Assembly (NCBI GenBank): GCA_015999745.1
Contig: JAECQP010000007.1
Coordinates: forward strand, 1-64,000
Direction: 5' to 3'
Length of the DNA: 64,000 nucleotides
DNA from: Sphingobacteriia bacterium
GTDB taxonomy: Bacteria > Bacteroidota > Bacteroidia > Chitinophagales > Chitinophagaceae
In this document: one piece after another, positions 16,587 through 24,131 of the stretch
Layout: every line of letters begins with the position of its first letter
Position numbering within the stretch: the first letter of the stretch is position 1
Notes under the pieces: generated by a model
What the model was told of the DNA's origin: nothing
The model's database searches: none
What the model saw: the letters and a program-made list of their open reading frames with translations, nothing else
Program-made: the position numbers and the translations under genes

Positions 16587-17879
16587 ATGCTGGCAGGAAT
16601 GAACGATACAGAATCATCCAATACAACCAGCCACCAGGTGGTATTGCCTTTTTACGGATATGCCTCACTGGCTTACCTGGCGGCAACCCTGTTACTGGTA
16701 TTTTCTTCCAATGCATTTACGGGGCACTATTTCCATCCGCATATCCTGGCGATCACCCATATCATGGCGCTGGGCTGGGGCACCATGATGATCCTGGGTG
16801 CCAGTTATCAGTTGGTGCCCGTATTGATTGAAAGAAAACTCTATAGTTCCGGAATGGCTTTTGCCTCCTTCCTGTTAGCCGGTTCAGGCATTCCCTTGTT
16901 ATGTTTCGGTTTTTATGTATTTGACATGGGAAGGCCTGCACAATGGGGCGGTTGGCTGATTTTGTTTTCCATTGTAGTATACCTGTTGAATCTTGCCATC
17001 AGTATGGCAAAAAGTAAAGAAGAAAATGTGCATGCATTCTTTGTTTTCACCGCAGCGTTGTGGTTGCTGGCAACGGTGGTGGTGGGCCTGCTGCTGGTGT
17101 ATAATTTCACCTATCCGCTGTTATCGAAAAGCTCGCTGGATTATCTTCCTGTTCATGCACATTTAGGCATTGCAGGATGGTTTCTGCTGCTGATCATTGG
17201 CGTGGGATCGAGGCTGATACCCATGTTCCTGATTTCCAAGTATACCAATCCCCGCCTGCTCTGGTGGGTTTATGGTTTGATCAATGGCGGCCTGCTGGCC
17301 TTTATTGGTTTATTCCTGTATTCAACCAACCGGGCATTGCTGCTGCTGCCCATTCTTGCAATAGCTGCAGCATTGGTATCATTTGTTCTTTTTTGTTACC
17401 GCAGTTACCAGCAAAGGGTCCGAAAAAAAATAGAGGGACCCATGCAGATTTCCCTGTTATCGGTACTCATGCTGTTCCTGCCACTTGCATTCCTGGCCGG
17501 CATCCTGCTCCTGGTCGTTTTTGGACCGGTTGATAGTACTGCATTGGTAACTGCCTATGGTTTTGTGATTCTGTTTGGGTGGATTACGGCCATTATCCTT
17601 GGAATGACTTTTAAGACCCTTCCTTTTATTGTTTGGAACAAAGTATATCATCTGCTTGCCGGAAAGCACAAAACCCCCAATCCCAAAGACCTTTTCAGCG
17701 AAAGGGTCTTTGGGTGGATGAGCATAGCTTATCTCGTTGGATTCGTATTATTCTGCATAGGAATTTTAGCGCAAAACCAGGTTGTTTTACACGCGGCTGC
17801 CGTATTATTGCTGGCTAGTTCCCTGTTGTACAACTGGAATGTAATCAGGCTGCTGCTGCATAAACCGGCTCTTGTATGA
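16587..17879 (+). CDS. NnrS-like polytopic membrane protein of the haem-copper oxidase superfamily
   Basis: This 430-residue protein has about twelve membrane helices. The His-rich helix HPHILAITHIMALGW followed by GASYQLVPVLIERK, and a later PVHAHLGIAGW helix, resemble NnrS and haem-copper oxidase subunit I relatives. NnrS helps cells tolerate nitric oxide, protecting Fe-S and haem centres. There are two close ATGs (16587 and 16599); I keep the first, which starts one base after the previous stop codon. The DUF59 gene overlaps its stop (ATGA). An alternative is an NO-reductase-like subunit, but it lacks a companion cytochrome c on this strand. Confidence 0.78.
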   Translation: MLAGMNDTESSNTTSHQVVLPFYGYASLAYLAATLLLVFSSNAFTGHYFHPHILAITHIMALGWGTMMILGASYQLVPVLIERKLYSSGMAFASFLLAGSGIPLLCFGFYVFDMGRPAQWGGWLILFSIVVYLLNLAISMAKSKEENVHAFFVFTAALWLLATVVVGLLLVYNFTYPLLSKSSLDYLPVHAHLGIAGWFLLLIIGVGSRLIPMFLISKYTNPRLLWWVYGLINGGLLAFIGLFLYSTNRALLLLPILAIAAALVSFVLFCYRSYQQRVRKKIEGPMQISLLSVLMLFLPLAFLAGILLLVVFGPVDSTALVTAYGFVILFGWITAIILGMTFKTLPFIVWNKVYHLLAGKHKTPNPKDLFSERVFGWMSIAYLVGFVLFCIGILAQNQVVLHAAAVLLLASSLLYNWNVIRLLLHKPALV

Positions 17880-18202
17880 ATGTAATTACCAACAATCAAC
17901 TAAAAGCTACCATTGCGCTGGCTGCATTGCAAAATGTGGAGGATCCGGAAATCGGGTTGAATATAGTAGACCTGGGCCTGGTGTACCAGTTGGATTTTGA
18001 CGGGGATACCGGGAAAGTATATTGCACCATGACCCTCACCACCAGGTTCTGCCCTATGGGAGAGTCCATTACACATGCCGCACAGGAAGCGCTGAAAACC
18101 TGTTTTGGCGAAGAGGAAATAATTGTGGAACTAAGTTTTGATCCGCCCTGGAATCACGAAATGATCTCTGAAGCGGGGCGTGAATTTTTAAATGAGAAAT
18201 AA
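17876..18202 (+). CDS. DUF59 (MIP18/SufT-type) iron-sulfur assembly protein
   Basis: This 108-residue cytoplasmic protein has the DUF59 motif at about 20-40 (VEDPEIGLNIVDLGLVYQL) and a conserved Cys in TTRFCPMGE, near residue 60. Proteins of this family help in Fe-S cluster delivery (SufT, MIP18, PaaD). Its start overlaps the NnrS-like stop and its stop shares bases with the next ATG (TAATG), so translation is coupled on both sides. In this operon it presumably serves cluster repair after nitrosative stress. Confidence 0.85.
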   Translation: MNVITNNQLKATIALAALQNVEDPEIGLNIVDLGLVYQLDFDGDTGKVYCTMTLTTRFCPMGESITHAAQEALKTCFGEEEIIVELSFDPPWNHEMISEAGREFLNEK

Positions 18203-18633
18203 TGCTGAGTCTTACCTGTAAAACAGCCGTAAAAGCGGTTATATACCTTGCTTCCAAACTGGAGACCGGAGAAAAGGCCGGTATCAGGGAGATTGCGGCG
18301 TTTATCGATGCCAGTGAACATACGGTAGGAAAAATGCTGCAAACCCTGGTAAAGGAAGAAGTGATCAATAGTATGAAGGGCCCCAATGGCGGATTCTTTA
18401 TTACTGAAAAACAAAAACATCAATCCCTGCTCAAAATTATACATGCCATTGATGGAGACGAGGTGTTCCAGCAGTGTGGCCTGGGATTGAGCAAATGCTC
18501 CTCTACCCATCCCTGCCCGATGCACGATGATTATAAAATTATCCGGGATGGATTTAAGAAAATGTGCCGGCAGAAAAAAGTCAGTGATTTACTGGAACCC
18601 GTTAATGACGGGCTGGCTTATTTAATGGGATGA
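18202..18633 (+). CDS. Rrf2-family Fe-S regulator (NsrR/IscR-like), first copy
   Basis: This 143-residue protein has an N-terminal winged helix (residues 1-65, including IREIAAFIDASEHTVGKMLQ) and three cysteines C92, C99 and C105 in CGLGLSKCSSTHPCP, the cluster-binding arrangement of NsrR and IscR. It is the last gene of the operon starting at 14276 and probably controls that operon through the palindrome at 14206-14229 and/or the norC operon. Its last 32 bases overlap the 3' end of the convergent Rrf2 gene. Confidence 0.9.
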   Translation: MLSLTCKTAVKAVIYLASKLETGEKAGIREIAAFIDASEHTVGKMLQTLVKEEVINSMKGPNGGFFITEKQKHQSLLKIIHAIDGDEVFQQCGLGLSKCSSTHPCPMHDDYKIIRDGFKKMCRQKKVSDLLEPVNDGLAYLMG

Positions 18634-19045
18634 TTTTGTCTGCATCATGCGCCAGTTGCTGAATGGTGGTGTGTTCGAACAATTGAATCAGTTGTTGCTT
18701 AATGCCTTTGTATTCCGCATGCATGGGACAGGGCATAGCTTCGGAACATTTCTTTAAACCCAGTACGCATTTACCCAATACACCATCTTCCTCCATTACA
18801 TGCAGGATGTCCCTTACAGGCCTTTTCTGTGCTTTGCTGCTCAAATAAAAGCCACCTCCGGGGCCTCTTACAGAACTGATGATCCCGTTATTGGCTGTAA
18901 GCTTTTGCAGAATTTTGGCAGTAAAGGATTTGGGCGAATTGATGGCTTTTGCAATCTCTTCAATCCCCAGTTTATTTTCTTCACTGCTTTTACGGGCAAT
19001 ATAGATGGTTGCCCTCAATGCATATTCTGTTGCTTTTGAAAACAT
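18602..19045 (-). CDS. Rrf2-family Fe-S regulator, second copy
   Basis: This 147-residue protein has an N-terminal winged helix and three cysteines C93, C100 and C106 in CVLGLKKCSEAMPCP, the same spacing as the first copy. It is clearly paralogous but diverged. It ends the minus-strand nor-like operon, 9 bases after queD. Its gene overlaps the convergent first copy by 32 bases at the 3' ends. It may bind the AAGGA-N8-TCCTT repeats at 9059 and 21207; this is a guess from position. Confidence 0.9.
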   Translation of the reverse strand: MFSKATEYALRATIYIARKSSEENKLGIEEIAKAINSPKSFTAKILQKLTANNGIISSVRGPGGGFYLSSKAQKRPVRDILHVMEEDGVLGKCVLGLKKCSEAMPCPMHAEYKGIKQQLIQLFEHTTIQQLAHDADKIIPLNKPARH

Positions 19046-19054
19046 GGCGTTGTA

Positions 19055-19492
19055 TTATTTAATACCCGTATTCTCCCATTCGGCGTAGGAGTCGCTGGTT
19101 TCATAGATTTTAAGTTTTCGAAGCAGGATCTGCGGCGGTAATTCTTTCAGCAGTATATTCCTGATGTATAAAAGAATGTTTTCTGCAGTGGGTTCCATCT
19201 TCCACACAATCAGGTTTTCCGGGTTGCCCGTATTAGGATGTTCTGCCAGAAAATCCTCCGATAAAATCAGGTGATGGTCAAACTGGTTCACAATGATGGA
19301 ATGAACCAGTTTTTTCAGGTCTTTAAAATCAATCACAAATCCCGGTTTAGGCAGAAACTCCACATTTCCAATTTCGGATCCAACGGTAACGTGCAAAACA
19401 TAGGAATGCCCGTGGATGTTTTTACAATGACCATTGTATCCGTGAATGGCATGTGCGGTTTCAAATCTGAATATCTTGGTTACTTGTAACAT
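19055..19492 (-). CDS. 6-carboxytetrahydropterin synthase / PTPS-family protein
   Basis: This 145-residue protein has the PTPS zinc motif H14, H27 and H29 (ETAHAIHG followed by CKNIHGHSY), with a conserved Cys at C23, plus the family segments VIDFKDLK, FDHHLIL and PTAENI. These enzymes convert dihydroneopterin triphosphate in queuosine or pterin synthesis. Its 5' end overlaps the end of the norB-like gene by 32 bases and the second Rrf2 gene follows. The place inside a nor operon is unusual. It may provide a pterin for this system, or simply be a passenger housekeeping gene; no other queuosine gene is nearby. Confidence 0.88.
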   Translation of the reverse strand: MLQVTKIFRFETAHAIHGYNGHCKNIHGHSYVLHVTVGSEIGNVEFLPKPGFVIDFKDLKKLVHSIIVNQFDHHLILSEDFLAEHPNTGNPENLIVWKMEPTAENILLYIRNILLKELPPQILLRKLKIYETSDSYAEWENTGIK

Positions 19493-20807
19493 GGATGTTT
19501 TTTTTGAATAAGGAGAACAATATCATCAGGATTCCGGCTGCCAAGGTAGTTCCGGAAACCAGAAATACCATAAAAAACGGCCTTAATTGCTGAATCATAC
19601 TACTGAATGGAAGCGGGTTATTGCTCATTTGCCAGCGCGCTTTCAGGATTCCGGCAATAATCAGGGATAACCAGAAGACCAGCAAAGAAATGTTGGCCAC
19701 CCAAAAACCGTTTTTGCTGTTCCGGCCGCCCTGCGATTGTTTTTGTGCCAGAAGGTCCGATACGATTGCCAGCAACAACATGGTGTTGATGCCAATCGTG
19801 GTCCCCATGGCATGCGCAACGGTTACATGTGTTCCATGGGTATATACGTTAATGGCCGGAACCGACATGCCAATGGCCAGCAGGAGATTCAGGAAAATCC
19901 ATACATCGGCTGCCAGCATCAGCCGGTAGCTGGAAAGATGCAGGAATTTCTGCGCGGTAGTAAGGCTTTGTTTCCATTCCCAGATGATCCTGCCCAGCAA
20001 CAGCAGCTCAGTCATGCTTACCGCATAGCTGATCTGTCTTACATAAACATGGGTGGGCAATGTATAAATGTGATGGCCCCAGTTGAACATCAGGTTGAAT
20101 AATCCGATGAAATAAAGCGCGAAGGCTTTTTTGCTGAAGGCTGTGCGTTGATCGCCGCTTATTTTACACATCAGGTAAGCCGAGGAACCATAGATCAGTT
20201 GATTCCAGGATCCAACCATGCTACCGTATGATTTCCACTGAATGGTCATATCGTTGATGATGTTCTTCCTGAAATAGGGAAGCACCCACAGGTAGGATTC
20301 TGCAAACGTAAACAGGAAGAAAATAATTCCCGTCAACCACATCCATATATATACCGGTTGTTTTTTTAATGAACCGACCGTGCGCAGAAAATTAACCAGG
20401 AAGAGGAGCCATCCCAGTACAATGGGAATGGAAAGGTAGGGCGGATACTCCCAGTATTCCCGTCCTCCGAACATCCCCGCAAAATAGCAGGCCATGATCA
20501 GTACAATGGAAATACCAAACAGGAAGAATTGTATTTTAAGCAGTAAGACGGAATGGATTTTTCGGCCACTGTGTTCCTGCACATAGGTGAAAATGCCGCC
20601 GGTGGCGGTCAGTATGATCCAGAAAAGCACTGCCGATACATGAAGCGGGCGTGTTTTCTCGAAGGAAAGGATTCCTTTCAGGAAGCCAGGCAACACATAT
20701 TGTAATCCGCCTATAATACCAAATACCATACCGAACGCAAGCAATACAAGGCCGAACCGGATAAAATATGCCGGGTAGGGGGCAGGCTTACTGATTGATG
20801 AATCCAT
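19461..20807 (-). CDS. NorB-like haem-copper oxidase superfamily subunit, non-canonical ligands
   Basis: This 448-residue protein has about twelve membrane helices and follows a small cytochrome c, as norC-norB pairs do. H56 (RPLHVSA) suits a low-spin haem ligand, H245-H246 (NWGHH) match the paired metal ligands of helix VII, E267 follows in TELLLL, and H332 (VAHAM) suits the proximal ligand of the active-site haem. However, where classical NorB has a third metal His and a Glu in helix VI, this protein reads VGSWNQ (198-203). The second haem-ligand His of the AHGH motif is replaced by Met (334). I choose the ATG at 20807, which overlaps the norC gene by 20 bases. NO reduction is inferred from context. 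Confidence 0.82.
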   Translation of the reverse strand: MDSSISKPAPYPAYFIRFGLVLLAFGMVFGIIGGLQYVLPGFLKGILSFEKTRPLHVSAVLFWIILTATGGIFTYVQEHSGRKIHSVLLLKIQFFLFGISIVLIMACYFAGMFGGREYWEYPPYLSIPIVLGWLLFLVNFLRTVGSLKKQPVYIWMWLTGIIFFLFTFAESYLWVLPYFRKNIINDMTIQWKSYGSMVGSWNQLIYGSSAYLMCKISGDQRTAFSKKAFALYFIGLFNLMFNWGHHIYTLPTHVYVRQISYAVSMTELLLLGRIIWEWKQSLTTAQKFLHLSSYRLMLAADVWIFLNLLLAIGMSVPAINVYTHGTHVTVAHAMGTTIGINTMLLLAIVSDLLAQKQSQGGRNSKNGFWVANISLLVFWLSLIIAGILKARWQMSNNPLPFSSMIQQLRPFFMVFLVSGTTLAAGILMILFSLFKKNIHVTSNQDIQI

Positions 20808-21189
20808 TGTTCTGTATTGTAAAAGTTCGTGGATCGGAAATGCCGGAGGCATCCAGGTTCCTGAGGTATTCGGTCAGTTCTTTGATCTCGGTTTCCGTAA
20901 GATGATAGTTGGGCATGATGTTGGTGCCATTGGCCAGGAAAGCCTGGATATAGGCAGGGCCTCGTTTGGAGTAACTGTTGGTCAGGTCGGGTCCCAGGTA
21001 ACCGCCCAGTCCGTATACCTGGTGACAGGCGCCGCAGTTGTATTGCTGCCAAATCATTTTTCCTTTATCTCCTGCCTGCAACCCGGCCTGGTCTTTAACG
21101 GGCAAATCGGCATACAAAAAGCAGGAATACCCCAAAAAAGTGGCCACAAGTATGCCTGCAATGCTGTATTTAGCCCGGTCCTGCAACAT
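20788..21189 (-). CDS. NorC-like membrane-anchored cytochrome c
   Basis: This 133-residue protein has one N-terminal membrane helix (residues 8-26) and a single haem c site CGACH at about residues 52-56; a Met in NIMPNYHL near 91-94 is the likely second ligand. This is the NorC layout and it would pass electrons to the NorB-like partner. The frame reaches a TTG at 21198, but the ATG at 21189 sits 6 bases after a TATTTTTG box and is preferred. It opens the minus-strand operon norC-like, norB-like, queD-like, rrf2. Confidence 0.85.
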   Translation of the reverse strand: MLQDRAKYSIAGILVATFLGYSCFLYADLPVKDQAGLQAGDKGKMIWQQYNCGACHQVYGLGGYLGPDLTNSYSKRGPAYIQAFLANGTNIMPNYHLTETEIKELTEYLRNLDASGISDPRTFTIQNNGFINQ

Positions 21190-21195
21190 ATGAAT

Positions 21196-21226
21196 CAAAA
21201 ATAATTAAGGACAAAAATATCCTTTA
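21196..21226 (-). promoter_or_regulatory. norC-like promoter with AAGGA-N8-TCCTT operator
   Basis: On the minus strand a -7 box TATTTTTG lies at 21203-21196, 6 bases before the ATG. A second TATTTTTG at 21219-21212 is the spacer of the inverted repeat AAGGA-N8-TCCTT (21207-21224). The arms and spacer length match the repeat at 9059-9080, and the distance from repeat centre to the proximal -7 box centre is 16 bases here against 19 there. Binding at the repeat would cover one candidate box and the -33 place of the other. Confidence 0.62.
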
Positions 21227-21319
21227 TTTTAACATACAGCTAATTTTTTTGAGCGAGGCGGTTTTGTGGGTTCCACCATTTTCCAGTGACTGATTTTTGG
21301 CAGATGCCCAGGCGGTCGT

Positions 21320-22618
21320 TTAGTTGTCTACCGTTGTGATTACAGGTCGTACATCTTTTTTATTGCGTTGATCGTAGCGGATGCCAAAGCCATTCAGCTT
21401 AGGCCGGTATTCCCGCTTGCGTGTTAACTCATGCCGGTAAATGGTTTGGCCCAGTTCGTGCAGAAAAGGCCATCCGGTGGTTTCATAATCGTATTTGCCA
21501 TCGTTCACCACTTCATCGCTGTTTACATAAACCGTTGCCGCCAGCATGTATTCAATATTGTTGCGGGTATCCACCACATAAGAAATGTCGGTGAGGAATC
21601 CGTAAGCCCAGCCTACTTTGTTGAATACCCGCACATGAGCCGGCATCTGCCTGGTACTGTCCCTGAAAAAGAATTTTACATAGCTGTCATAAAATACCGA
21701 ATCGTTGTATTTGGGATAATCGGTTTCAGATGGGTACTGCGATAAATATTTCAACAGGAAGTTGCGGTCGTCGGCAGTAAGGTTGAACCGCTGTTTGGCG
21801 GGAACGGATTCAGGGAACAGGACAGATTGCAGTTGGTGCTGAAAATCCCCCAGCGAAATATTGTTATGCCTTGTGAAATCAAATGGTTCGGGGATGATGC
21901 TGTCGTTTCTGTTCATGTATGCTTTTCCAATTTTGATCACCTGGCTAAAGGGTAGGGAGTCCCTGTTATAAGCAGCAGGTTGCTGATAAATAACCTGGCC
22001 TTTTCCGTTGATAAAACGGAATGGATTGGTATGCCTGTTCTGTTCTTCGGAATAGCCCATGAACTGCCGGCTGATGATTGCATCCGGATAGCCCTTTTTG
22101 TGCAGGGAACGGTTGATATCTTCCTGGCCCAGAAACTGGTACATGCGGTTGTAAGGATCATTTTCACTGATCAGCAAAGCTCTTTTAATATAATGTGCAA
22201 TGCCGGGAAGCCCATTGGCGCTGGTGGAATCCCTGTGTGCAATCACCTGTCCGGGATAACTGCTGTCTATCAGCAGGCTGGTATATTTATTTACACCGGG
22301 AATCTTCAGGGTATTCAGTTTTTCCAGCGATAAAAAAGCCAGCGGCATTTTTACTACAGAAGCAGGATTAAAATACAATTTCGGATCGTAATTGAAATAA
22401 TAGTGCTGAAAAGATGGTTCCTGTTTCTCGTTCCTGTTGATGCGGGTATATATAATCTGGCAACGGTATTTTAAGGGATCCTGTACTATTTGCTTCATTG
22501 CAGGATGGTTGTTAGACCCGAGCAAACTGAGCAACGCAGCATCTGTTTTGCCCTGGGCAATGCTTTGTGTGGCCAGGAAGCCCGTTGCAACTGTTAATAA
22601 AAAATAAAAGTTCCTCAT
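21320..22618 (-). CDS. Secreted serine hydrolase, class A beta-lactamase-like fold
   Basis: This 432-residue protein has a signal peptide (residues 1-22, ending near SIAQG). The catalytic motifs of the penicillin-binding/serine beta-lactamase group are present in order: SVVK (S87-K90, SxxK), SEND (SxN-like) and NKVGWAYG (KVG in place of KTG). It is longer than a true class A beta-lactamase (about 290 residues), with extra residues between the second and third motifs, so a peptidase or housekeeping hydrolase is more likely than drug resistance. The frame continues to 22684, but the ATG at 22618 gives a clean signal peptide. It is monocistronic and divergent from the next gene. Confidence 0.78.
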   Translation of the reverse strand: MRNFYFLLTVATGFLATQSIAQGKTDAALLSLLGSNNHPAMKQIVQDPLKYRCQIIYTRINRNEKQEPSFQHYYFNYDPKLYFNPASVVKMPLAFLSLEKLNTLKIPGVNKYTSLLIDSSYPGQVIAHRDSTSANGLPGIAHYIKRALLISENDPYNRMYQFLGQEDINRSLHKKGYPDAIISRQFMGYSEEQNRHTNPFRFINGKGQVIYQQPAAYNRDSLPFSQVIKIGKAYMNRNDSIIPEPFDFTRHNNISLGDFQHQLQSVLFPESVPAKQRFNLTADDRNFLLKYLSQYPSETDYPKYNDSVFYDSYVKFFFRDSTRQMPAHVRVFNKVGWAYGFLTDISYVVDTRNNIEYMLAATVYVNSDEVVNDGKYDYETTGWPFLHELGQTIYRHELTRKREYRPKLNGFGIRYDQRNKKDVRPVITTVDN

Positions 22619-22695
22619 TAGTCCAAGATACAATTTTCCGCCTTTGTTTTTTGGCATCATATTTGGCTTATACAGGTTAACCAAATCGGTCAGAT

Positions 22696-23217
22696 ATGAA
22701 AAAGATCATCTTCGCAGGTTTTTTCCTGCTCGGCGTTATTACTTCAGCGCAGTTGAGCGCACAGATCAGCGTTAACGTAAACATTGGTAAACAGCCTTCC
22801 TGGGGACCGGTTGGGTATGATTATGTCGATTATTACTACCTCCCCGACTACCAGGTATATTACCATGTACCCCGTCAACAGTTTATTTATCTGAGCGGAA
22901 ACCAGTGGGTGTTTGCAGCCACCCTTCCCACAAGATTCGGAAGAATCGATTTGTTCAATACCTATAAGGTAGTGATCAATCAGCCAAGGCCATATCTGCA
23001 TCATCCCGATTATTATGCACGCTACGATCGCGGCCGCGGCTGGAGCCCACAGCCTCAGATCATCATCCGCGACAGATATAACGACAGATACTACCGCGAT
23101 GACCGGGACCGGCATGGTAACGGAAGAGGGTATGCCTATGGACATGACAAGGGGAACCGTGGCAATGGAAACCGCGGAGAAGGCAGGGGACATGGCAGGC
23201 ATGGCGACCGGGATTAA
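22696..23217 (+). CDS. Secreted protein with Tyr-rich domain and basic Arg/Gly-rich tail
   Basis: This 173-residue protein starts with a signal peptide (cleavage near SAQIS). The middle, about residues 30-100, is rich in Tyr and Pro (YDYVDYYYLPDYQVYYHVP). The tail from about 110 is almost entirely Arg, Asp, Gly, Asn and His, disordered and strongly charged. Similar secreted proteins are common in Bacteroidota; no function is known to me. A rho-independent terminator at 23263-23307 follows. The tail could bind polyanions such as nucleic acid or polysaccharide, but this is only a composition argument. Confidence 0.75.
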   Translation: MKKIIFAGFFLLGVITSAQLSAQISVNVNIGKQPSWGPVGYDYVDYYYLPDYQVYYHVPRQQFIYLSGNQWVFAATLPTRFGRIDLFNTYKVVINQPRPYLHHPDYYARYDRGRGWSPQPQIIIRDRYNDRYYRDDRDRHGNGRGYAYGHDKGNRGNGNRGEGRGHGRHGDRD

Positions 23218-23262
23218 ATAGTGCCGGATTCAAATAGCAAAACAAGCAACAGTCGAATAGCG

Positions 23263-23307
23263 GGAACTAATCGTACCTTCACCAGGGAAACGGTTGGTTC
23301 CTTTTTT
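23263..23307 (+). terminator. Rho-independent terminator after the basic secreted protein
   Basis: A 12-pair stem (23263-23274 with 23290-23301, two G-U pairs) with a 15-base loop is followed by six T at 23302-23307. It lies between two genes of the same direction, separating their transcripts. Confidence 0.8.
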
Positions 23308-23324
23308 ATTTTATACAGACTATT

Positions 23325-24101
23325 ATGAAATACTATTTGTTATTGCTTTCCTTCCTTTGTTCGTTTACCGGGGCAGGCGCACAAACTACTTCAGACAGAG
23401 ATTACTACCTGGTTAAAGTGTACCACTGCAGCAACCAGCAACAAATTGAGCAAATAGAACAGTACCTGGGAAAGGAACTGATTCCTTTTCTGCATCAGAA
23501 CGGCGTAGCCAAAGTGGGTGCATTTTTGCCAATCGATCATGATACGGCAACCGATAAACAATTGTACCTCTGGATTCCGCTAACCCGTTTGGATCAACTG
23601 GCCCGCATCGAAAACCGGTTTGGCAATTTAAATCCTTATGCGGACACAGGTCTGTTAAGGATCTATGGAAACAATGCCCCGGCTCCTTATAACAGTATTG
23701 AAACCATGTTGTCGGAAGCATTTGCTTTTCACAAACGATACAATTTAGCTGCCAGCTTTACACCATCTTCGGAAACGGTTTATGAATTCAGGAGTTATGA
23801 AAGCAGTACCGAAAACCTGCACCTGCGGAAAGTACATATGTTCAACCAGGGAGGAGAAATTGACTTATTCAAAAAACTTGACTTCAATGCTGTTTTTTAT
23901 GCCCGCGTAATCGCAGGAGCACATATGCCCAACCTGATCTATATGACCAGGTTCAGGAACAGGGCCGACCGGGAGGAACACTGGACCCGGTTTGGCAACT
24001 CGCCGGAATGGAAAACGATGTCTGCGATGCCGAAATACGGCAATACGGTATCTAAGCATGTAGTGGTGCTGATGCGGGCTTCGGTGTGCAGTGAGTTTTA
24101 A
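23325..24101 (+). CDS. Secreted NIPSNAP-family protein
   Basis: This 258-residue protein has a signal peptide (cleavage near GAGAQ). The C-terminal half carries a NIPSNAP domain, with YEFRSYESS, HMFNQGGEIDLF and EHWTRFGNSPEWK. NIPSNAP domains have a ferredoxin-like fold of unknown biochemical role; Bacteroidota carry many secreted copies. The N-terminal half (about 25-120) looks like a second, more diverged copy of the same fold (DYYLVKVYHCSN). It stands alone after a terminator and before the TPR gene. Confidence 0.85.
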   Translation: MKYYLLLLSFLCSFTGAGAQTTSDRDYYLVKVYHCSNQQQIEQIEQYLGKELIPFLHQNGVAKVGAFLPIDHDTATDKQLYLWIPLTRLDQLARIENRFGNLNPYADTGLLRIYGNNAPAPYNSIETMLSEAFAFHKRYNLAASFTPSSETVYEFRSYESSTENLHLRKVHMFNQGGEIDLFKKLDFNAVFYARVIAGAHMPNLIYMTRFRNRADREEHWTRFGNSPEWKTMSAMPKYGNTVSKHVVVLMRASVCSEF

Positions 24102-24131
24102 TTATCTTGTGCCCAATTGAGCTAAACGTAT

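Noticed and set aside
19461..20807. Calling the NorB-like protein a cbb3 cytochrome oxidase subunit I
   Set aside because: Small cytochrome c partner, NO-stress neighbours and missing oxidase helix VI His/Tyr argue against a terminal oxidase.
21320..22618. Class A beta-lactamase conferring drug resistance
   Set aside because: SxxK, SxN and KVG motifs are present, but the protein is far longer than known resistance enzymes and has no mobile context.
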